Source: Tubulanus polymorphus
Lineage: Eukaryota > Nemertea > Palaeonemertea > Tubulaniformes > Tubulanidae
DNA length: 64,000 nt
Direction of reading: 5' to 3'
Assembly: GCF_964204645.1 (NCBI RefSeq)
Contig: NC_134032.1
Span: 10,348,275-10,412,274, forward strand
Positions 29,801 to 38,800 of this stretch are shown one piece after another; the stretch's first letter is position 1, and each line of letters starts with the position of its first letter. Position numbers and translations under genes: made by a program. The notes beneath the pieces were generated by a model that worked only from the letters and a program-made list of their open reading frames with translations, was not told where the DNA came from and did not search any database.

Positions 29801-32800
29801 CATCGATGTTATCATTTTGAGAGATGTAAAATGCACGCAGCGCAGCGCGTCAGAAACATGACAAATTTCGATTTTAAGATGCCATAAAATGTATGCCTGT
29901 TTTAGTCACTCACCCTTACTACTACGCAGAGGTGAATCCAGGCTGGAAGAAAGTGGGGGTTCATTCCAAAGGAAAATGGCAATTTTCAGTCGTGGCGCGA
30001 AATGCTTCCAGAGGGGTCTAAGGGTCGTCCCCTGAAATGTTTTGAAAACTTAGGTAATTTTTTTGCAATTCTATGGCATAATAAATGAAGATCAGTGCAG
30101 GGGATAATAGGCCTATTTTCGAAAGGGCACTCGGTCAGAAAAGGGGTTCGAACTGCCACTGACTTGGAGATCCGATGTGTCCGTTCTAACGCCACAGCTG
30201 TGAGGCGGTTTTTCGAGAACCCAATCGTCTGTTCTAGACGACGTCATCCTGTCGCAGCTGTGAAGGGATTCATCGAGAACCATGGGCTAGTGGCCCTCCT
30301 AAAACCGCCGAGAGAGGAGTTCACTGCAAAACCCATTTGTTCGTTTTAGTCGCTCTCTCCGGCCACACATCAGAAAGAGAGTTCACCAAGAACCCATGTG
30401 TCGGTTCTAGTTACTCTGGCCACAGCTGTGAGGGGAGTTCATCAAGAACCAACGCGTCTGTAACTCCAGCCACCACTTAGTAAATTAGCAAATAAAAAAC
30501 GGTGATCGCCAAGCCTTCCATTCCATCAGCAAATGCAAATTTTATTCACAGTGATTTTCATTTATTCAATAATAGTCTGGCCTTTCACTCACCGTACCAG
30601 AGCCTCGCCGTTCATCGCTCCTATATCGACGTGTGTTGCAGTTGCAGTCAGTATGTCAAAATATTATAAGCTCAATTAACTTGAGTGCTCGCTGTATTTA
30701 GCAATTACCTATTATGTGTACAGTCGGAGAGATTGGGAGAGGTTACGGGATATCAAATATTAGATCTGTATTACGTGTTCATACCACCTACAAAATCCAC
30801 GACATTTCAGTTCAACGCGAACTGTTTTTTACAGTTTTCGATGAGATAGGAATTGACCGTACAGGATTGGAACGTTTTGAAATGACTGATTTTAGCTTCG
30901 CAGTCATACCGACAATGGAACTGGTCGCCGTCGAAAGAAATTTCAAACTCATACCCGAGATCAGGTGGTACTGGAGGGGAGGTGCCCTTTGAACCGTCCC
31001 TCAAATGAAAGGCTCAAGTAAAAACCGCCAAAATATATCGTTTTTTGGAAATACTGGAGGCATCGGATTTACTTATGTCATTACTGAGAACGGACCTCAA
31101 TCCCCAAGAGACGTCTTTAAAGTTTTTTTCTGGATCCTATGGGACACAGCCTGTATTGGCTTTCCGGGTATCCAGCTATGTATGTAACTATATGAATGCT
31201 CTGTCCTGTTTGTAACAATACTGTATACAGTATATTATTTATATTGCATTAATGGCGAAAAAATAAAAACATTATCATATTATTACAAAATTACTAGAAC
31301 ATATTTTTGGAGGAATTCTTGCATTATTTGGTATTGGTTTTGTTTGAAATTATGCCTACCGCCTATCGCTAATAGATGGCTAAACGCCTATATCATCCTC
31401 GCTTGTCAGGGTTTGTTTGCCCCCGTCGAAGCTCCCGCCAAACCCTGGCCGCAGACCCTTCAGTGGTATATTACATTGCCCGAGATATCTTGGGTGGACA
31501 GGTTGCCGCTCGGTCGCCACCAGTCCATATATCTAGCCAATCAGATGCGTTGTTTTTCAACGGTGAATTACTGTCTCCCGATTAGTTATAGACCGGCCAG
31601 GGTTTGTGTTAGCGTGAGGCTATCAAACCCTGACAGTTGAGGATGGGCCTATCATATCCCCAAATCCCCGAAGATCAAATTCTAGTCTAGAGTTGAGAAA
31701 CAATACCAAATCGCAATCCAAAACAGATCGCCGTCATTTGTTCACGGCCTTGACCTATTAGAAATATCCGCGATGAAATCGCCGCCGAAAAACTGTTCCA
31801 TCAATTTCAGGAATTGAAGAATATTTCATCAAAGAAATATCTCTGTTTCCACGCGTGTATGTGTACCACCCGTTATCTGCCCGGAAACACCGCACTTCAA
31901 GCGTATATATGATCATATCATTACGCGACGCATCTATTGAAAATCTACAGAAAAAGGTCGCGGTTTCTTTGGATGCTTAGAATAAGTCGAATTTCGCATG
32001 GAGATGTCACGAGTTCCCCGAAAAGTGATGCAGGGAAAATATTCGAATGATTTCCGGACGAAAAGAATTGAAATCGGAAGGATAAATCCCTCTGATTTGA
32101 TTTCTTTTCGTTCTGAAATCACCACGTAAGCTTTTACTAGGGGCTGTCCACTTAAGATGTCCATGGTCGAGGTGAGGGGGAACTTAGGAATTTTGTGGAA
32201 AAGAGAAGTAGTAGTTTGGATGTGGACATCCTTTTTCGTGTGATCGCCAATGGAACATCTTTTATGGATAATAATGTAGGCTTGTGCGTTCCTTACTGAC
32301 TGGATATCCGATGTCTTTAATTGCTTTTTTGCCCGATGGACACGGGGAGCCTATTTGTGCAATGTGGACATTCTGTGGACATGGGCGAGGGGATGAGAAC
32401 TTTGCAATTTTGTGTGGCCTTTTTTATGGACAGCCCATAGTAAAAATTTTGAGAAACAGAGGACTGTCTCTTACTGCGCTAGTGTATAAACTTGTAAAAT
32501 TCTACCACGAGTTTGTGTCATATACTGAGTAAGAGTTTGTGAAATACAGTAGACTCTGTCTCTTACTGCGGTAAAGTTGAGACTGGTGAAATTCTACGTC
32601 GAGTTTGTGTCAAATACTGAGTAAGAGTTTGATAAATACAGAAGACTCGGTTTCTTACTGCGGTAAAGTTGAGACTCATAAAATTCTACCACGAGTAGGT
32701 GTCAAATACTGAGTGAGAGTTTGTGAAATACAGTGTAGAATCTGTCTCAGTTAATTTGAGACTGGTAAAATTCTACCACGAGTCGGTGTCAACTACTGAG

Positions 32801-35800
32801 CCTATCATAAGAGTTTACGCAGTCGACTCTGTCTCTCGCAGTCGAGTTTATCGACAGAAATTCTACACCCTAAGCAATATTTCATAAAGGTCCACACTAA
32901 AAATATTCTCCCATACGCGAAAATAATTGATGCGCTCAATTCAAAAGGCCATATTTATAAATAATAGATGAAAATCAATTCTATGGAAAATGTGCGCAAT
33001 TCGCGCCGTTGAGAAAATGTGTATCGCATTAAAGAAAATCATTTTGTTAAATCGATCCTATTCGAAACACATATTCTATCATAATTGATCGAAGATGGAT
33101 ATTTTTTCTAAAACAAACAGATAATAACGCGAGTATAGCCTAGAACCACCCTTTCAGGCACATTATCATCGCACAGGGCTTTCCAAGTCTCGACGATGGA
33201 ATTTTAAAATTAACAGACGAGCCGTATAATGACAGTGTCGGTGTTTGTTGTTCATTTTCGATTCAAACGCCCGCAGGTGATCGAACTCAGCTCCCGAACG
33301 CGCAGGTCTGCAGTCTGGACGGATAAAAATTCAGCATTTCGATTGTCTAGGTTCCAGGCAACCGATTGATACCTGCGCGTATTCAAATGCTTATTCATGC
33401 GCTAACACGTGAATTGCGCATAAATAAATATATTAATATTTATTCTAAGCTATTAACGAGAGCCATTAAGTGACGGTGAAGTGTCCAATTCGCCCGTGGT
33501 GCCTTGAACGCAGCGCGCCGTCGAAATCCAATATAATATATAGTTTGACTTTCACGCGTATGTATATATTTATATATACCATATACACTTTCTATATAGA
33601 ATCGTGATATTTGATATAAACGGGGTCTAGGTATCTTGATAGTAGTGAATATCCACGCGGAGTTAGTCGCGCGGTTATGAAATCAGAATTTCATCGAGTT
33701 AGTATTCAACCGCGGTGATTTGATCGTATTCAATTCAAGTCAATCGTCTTTCGAAGGCGTCTTTCATAGTACATAGACTGGTGGCCGCTTAGTGGTAACC
33801 CGTCCGCCCAAGAAATCTTGCCGTGTTCTCATATTTCAAATTGTTTGAATAAATAATTTCTCGATTTAAAAATTCTTTTAATTTGTGCATAGTTGGTTTT
33901 TATCTAATGACCAAAGTAGTGTTTGCAGCCAGGGTTTGTGGTAAGCGAGGACTGGGTTATTATCACTCATCGTAGCTCGATGGCGGGAGGCAAGGAAGTC
34001 CCGGCAAGTGAGGATGTGCCGGGTAGGAAAAAAGTGCAAAAAGTCCCATTCCAAAAACCACAAGCGCGAAACCCAAAGTCAATTAACGCCATCCAGATAT
34101 TTTTCTATTCCTTTCGATCAAACAGATTCAAATCTCCGGTGACCGAAAACCATTATCCGAGCGCGCGATTATAAACAAACGAATTGTTATGCGCTGGCCG
34201 CAATAAAAATAATGATTAGTTATTATTTTACGATTGTCATTATCGGCGCGATCTGCTGATGAAGCCGCTGCCGGTCCCACGGGATTCCTAGACGCAGCGC
34301 ATCATCAGGACAGGATAAATAAGAGACACGATCGATAATACCATGCTTAACAACGCCATCTGCCGGCGTGATCGTTCACATCATCATGCAATTATATCAA
34401 TTTTTCATTAATCGCAATAAATAATAGGAATTCATAATCCATAACCATCGAATTGATAATATCCACGGCTATGTGCCTAATGGGATTTTGATGTCCCCGG
34501 TGCCCCTTTCAAACATCGAAATATAATGCAATCGACTGAGGGGAAGAGTCTGCCATATCCCCAGAAGAATCATCTAAAATCCCCGAGGTTTCCTTTTCAA
34601 ATGTTTATGATACAGTTACGAAACCTAAGAAAAGACCGATCGTTAAATGAATCGAGCCGGAATTTGGTTACACAAACCAAAACGCTTCAATATTGAATCA
34701 TGATTACGTTGGACCAGAGAATAGAGGGGAGATCGAGCTAAGAGAAACAGGGTAGAGTGTGAGGTATGAGATCAACTATATAAGGAGAATGGCTGAGGAG
34801 AGAAGAGAGAGGGATGGGAGGTAAGGGGAAGAACGGAGAGATCGAGCTTGAGAGGCAGAAAAGAGAGTGAGGTATGAGACCGACGGACTAAGAGGTAAGG
34901 GCGAGTGAGGAGAGAAGAGAAAAGAGGTATACATGGGAGGGAAGTTAACAAGAAGGCAGACTCCAGTGTTACTTCGGAACTCGCCCTAGTTCGTCTTTTT
35001 TGGTCGTATCGTACCATTAGGATTCCAGAAGGTACCATCACAACTATAGGAGGCCCTATCGTTTCAAGGAAAACCCCACACAGTCCGTGGGCGAACTTCG
35101 GTTTTCGAAGTCGACTTCAAGTGGTCGGAACTAATAACCGAACGCACTATAGTTCGGTCTTTACGCATTTCACAATGTCGGCCATCTTGAAACTAGGTTC
35201 GAACTACAGCGACCGCGTGCTCGAGCCCGTGGTCGAGCATTTACAGGCCGTATATATGTATCCGACTAACTGACATTCGGAGAATACAGCTAATTATGTT
35301 ACAATCAAATCTGAGAATATGGACATCAGGATGTTGAAGAATGGGGGAACATGAACAGGGAGAGAGGATGGAATTTTTGCTGCTGTGTGACACTTATGTA
35401 CGTAACAATCTATACAGTTGACATAACAGTAATGACAGAAATGCTGCAGCTATCGTCCCCTCTCCCTTTCTCTCTCTAGCTAAATGATGTGTATGCCGAT
35501 TGCAAACAGAACATAATGAAGTAGAATCATACAGAGTTGATTGTTTGGATATATGGCGTGGTCACGTATTAGTAATAACTGATAATAAATATCACTTAAA
35601 TAGTTAATTATCTTGTCAACGATATCACAGACCCTCGGCCCGCGACATAATCGCCTGGTTATCATTATTGTATCTGTCTATTTGCATATTTTCCAATCTT
35701 ATACGATGCTTTCAACACTGCTAATACCGCGCGTATATTTTGATTCTGAATACGGTTGCGAACGGTTGCGCGGGATAGATTTGAACCTGTGGACCCAAAT

Positions 35801-38800
35801 GCGTGCGTTTGATTTGACGCTACTTCCTGTTCCACAAAATTGTGGGTTTAATTTGACTCCGGTTCCGGTTCCACGGTTGTACGCGCGGGGAAACGGCGAA
35901 ACACAAAACATGTTTGATCTTTAAAACATGGTTTCCCGCAAACATGTTTCTCGTTTCTTGTAAACGCACATGAGGCAGAGAAACGCCGTGTTTCCGTATT
36001 TCCCCGTGTCGTGCGCTTCCCCATTTTTCCCCGTTCAATAGTTGTGGGCCCATCGGCGAAACACTGTCCGTGTTGTGATGATATATAGAGAATACCGCAG
36101 ATGAGGTCGAAAATGTTCCGAAAGCTGATAACTTATTGGTTCGACCACGGACTATGACTACTAGTCCGTAATTCGACGTTTCGACTATTACCTAAAAGTC
36201 ATCTTCAGGAAAACTAAATTTTTCGGACTTCATCTTACGCGAGATTCTTTATATAGTTATTGGTTATCTCGCGGTTACAGTCACACCAGATAACGAGTCT
36301 AAATGGACCCAGTTTACACCCGTACCACACTCTTGAAATCTGATGATATCGGCAAAAACGTCACTTCGCTTATTCACCCCTTCGGTCCGAATAGGCGAAA
36401 TTAAAAAAAGAAAAACAACGATTTTTTCGTTCACGAGGAAACTATATACGGTATAGCGACGGCGGTCCGCTAGGGATCATCTGGTGTCAGCCTCATCATC
36501 CGCATTTTAATGAGATCCAAGTTTTATTAGCTAGGGACACCGACATCGGCAGCGGCCGCGACTGCTGGCTCAACACAGAACGCAATAATTGAGTCGTCAT
36601 TAGAATACTGTTACTCGCAAGGAGAGAACTGCGCGCGTGTGTGTTACTGTGTATTTTTTCAATAGCGAGCTGTAGCTGAAATAACGAAGCCACTGACGGC
36701 GAGCATACTTACAAAATACATTTCAATTGCTATTTCTAATTGGATGATGCTTCAGCGATTGCTTTTTCGTGCGCCTCAGAGAGCGAAAGGGCTGCGGAGG
36801 GGATCGATTGGAAATTTCACCGGCGGGGATCGCGTATGATTGCTCCGAAAATATAGCTCCGAACGACAGATGACGCCGCAAAAAATTTTCGAAATGTTGA
36901 AAGTGTATGGACAACCATGAACGACCTTCACATTTCTCGACGAGTTCAACGATTAGTAACTGTAATGACGACCTTCCCGTTTCCGATGACTTCAACGAAA
37001 CAGTCAGTAAAATTATGATTACATATACATGTAGTTCATTTGACACGGTAACGACCTTCCCATCTCGAAGACCAAATGATTCAGTAAAAATAATGATTAG
37101 TGAGTTGCAAATAACGACCTTCTCATTTTCGATGACTTCAACGACGCAATGAAATTATGATTATAATATACATGCAGTTCCTTTGATGTATGGTATCAAC
37201 TTCTCATTTTCCAGGATTAAACGATTCAGTAAAATTATGGTTGTGCATTACAAATGACGACCTTCTAATTCTCGATGACTTCAACGATTCGGTAAAAATA
37301 TTTGATTATGATTAGCTGTTGACGAGGACCTTCTCATTTTTTCAATGACTTTCACGATTCAGTTCCAAAAAGAATTGTTTCCAGTTTCTAGGCCCCATTT
37401 TGTAGTGGTCCCTCGAAGTCCCAAATTTCGAGATAATTTCACTATTTCCTTTCAGCATAAGTTCCGACTATAACTAATGACGCCCTTCTTATTTTCAATG
37501 AATGACTCCAACGTCGGATTCAGTCAAATTATGAATAGTTGCTGATGCAACAATCATTTGCTTTATAAAACATCAGATTCTGGGTAGTGCGAGAAGCGCT
37601 GTGAAATATGTCTCTCGGAGCAGTATACGAAAAGTACGGTAGTACATTATAGTTAACTTACATACACGTAGCTGCGCGGTGAATATTCTCACTAAATAAT
37701 GTCCTGGTTTCGGGGGAAAATAGCGCTAATTTGCAGCTAAAATGGCGATTTTTCGTGCAGTCGCATTTTAACAGGTTTCTCCCGATCGCATTATCAATGC
37801 GCTGTTGTATAAATTCATATGTTTATATATATATATATACACAATAAACGTAAATACCACCAGACATTTCTCAAAAAGTCATAGCGTGAAGAAGTGAGGA
37901 CGATCACATTTTGAATGTGTTATTCTGATAAAAAATGTCAAAAAATTTGTACTGATTTTAATGTCTAATACTGCCTGTCGATCGTTTTCAATCAAAATTG
38001 TCTCGGGTGAAGTCCTGGACCCGGTTCCACAGTTGTGAGTTAAGATTTGACTCAGAGTAAACCCATTAAAATGAACTCATTCTAACTCAGAGTTAACTCT
38101 AACTCGTGACTGTGGAACTGGATCCTGAACACGTAAGTTTGGATGATCGATATTGGCGAGAGTGTATACTGATAAAATGTCTAAATAATTTCTACAGTTC
38201 ATGTTCGATTTAAAGGCGTCTCAGGCGAAGTATGCTGATCACAACAATTGTGAATATTGCGGACGGTTATTTTTCGTCAAAATCGCGCTTATAAAATATA
38301 TACATCTAATGCCTGGTGTTTGTATTGTATATACAGTTCCTGTGTTCCACCTCGCAGAATGTAATACGGAATCCAGAAATCCCCGGAGACCCACTCCTCG
38401 CCGCGCAGTGCGCTGTGTAACGGAGAGACAGGTTCCAGGGTATCGGCTTCCAGAATCCGTTCCGTTGCGACGGAGACGCCGTTATACCGCAACTTGTGTA
38501 TTGATGAATACTGCCTCCCTCCCCTATATACGGGGGGGGGGGGTATCGTGCTATTCACTCAGTCCATGAAATGCTGGGGCGGATCTAGGGTCTGATTCAA
38601 GGAGGGGTGATAGAAAGGGCATCGCCACCGAGAGCAGACACTACGGTTCTCGGCACCACCATCGAGAGGTTATACCAGACGCTAAGGTTCTCGGTAAATA
38701 TGTAGACTTATGACACAAAAGTGGTGACTGCGCCAAAGGCATCCTATCGTTTCCTTACCAGGGAGGTGGGTAGGTCTCACCTCACTGCTTTTACTCATAT

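Noticed and set aside
33775-33825. tRNA-like 5' half (tggccgcttagtggtaaccc)
   Set aside because: No B-box or cloverleaf can be completed; at most a truncated SINE head.
34905-35273. 122-codon forward ORF
   Set aside because: It begins in a purine-rich tract and shows no recognisable domain or splice partner.
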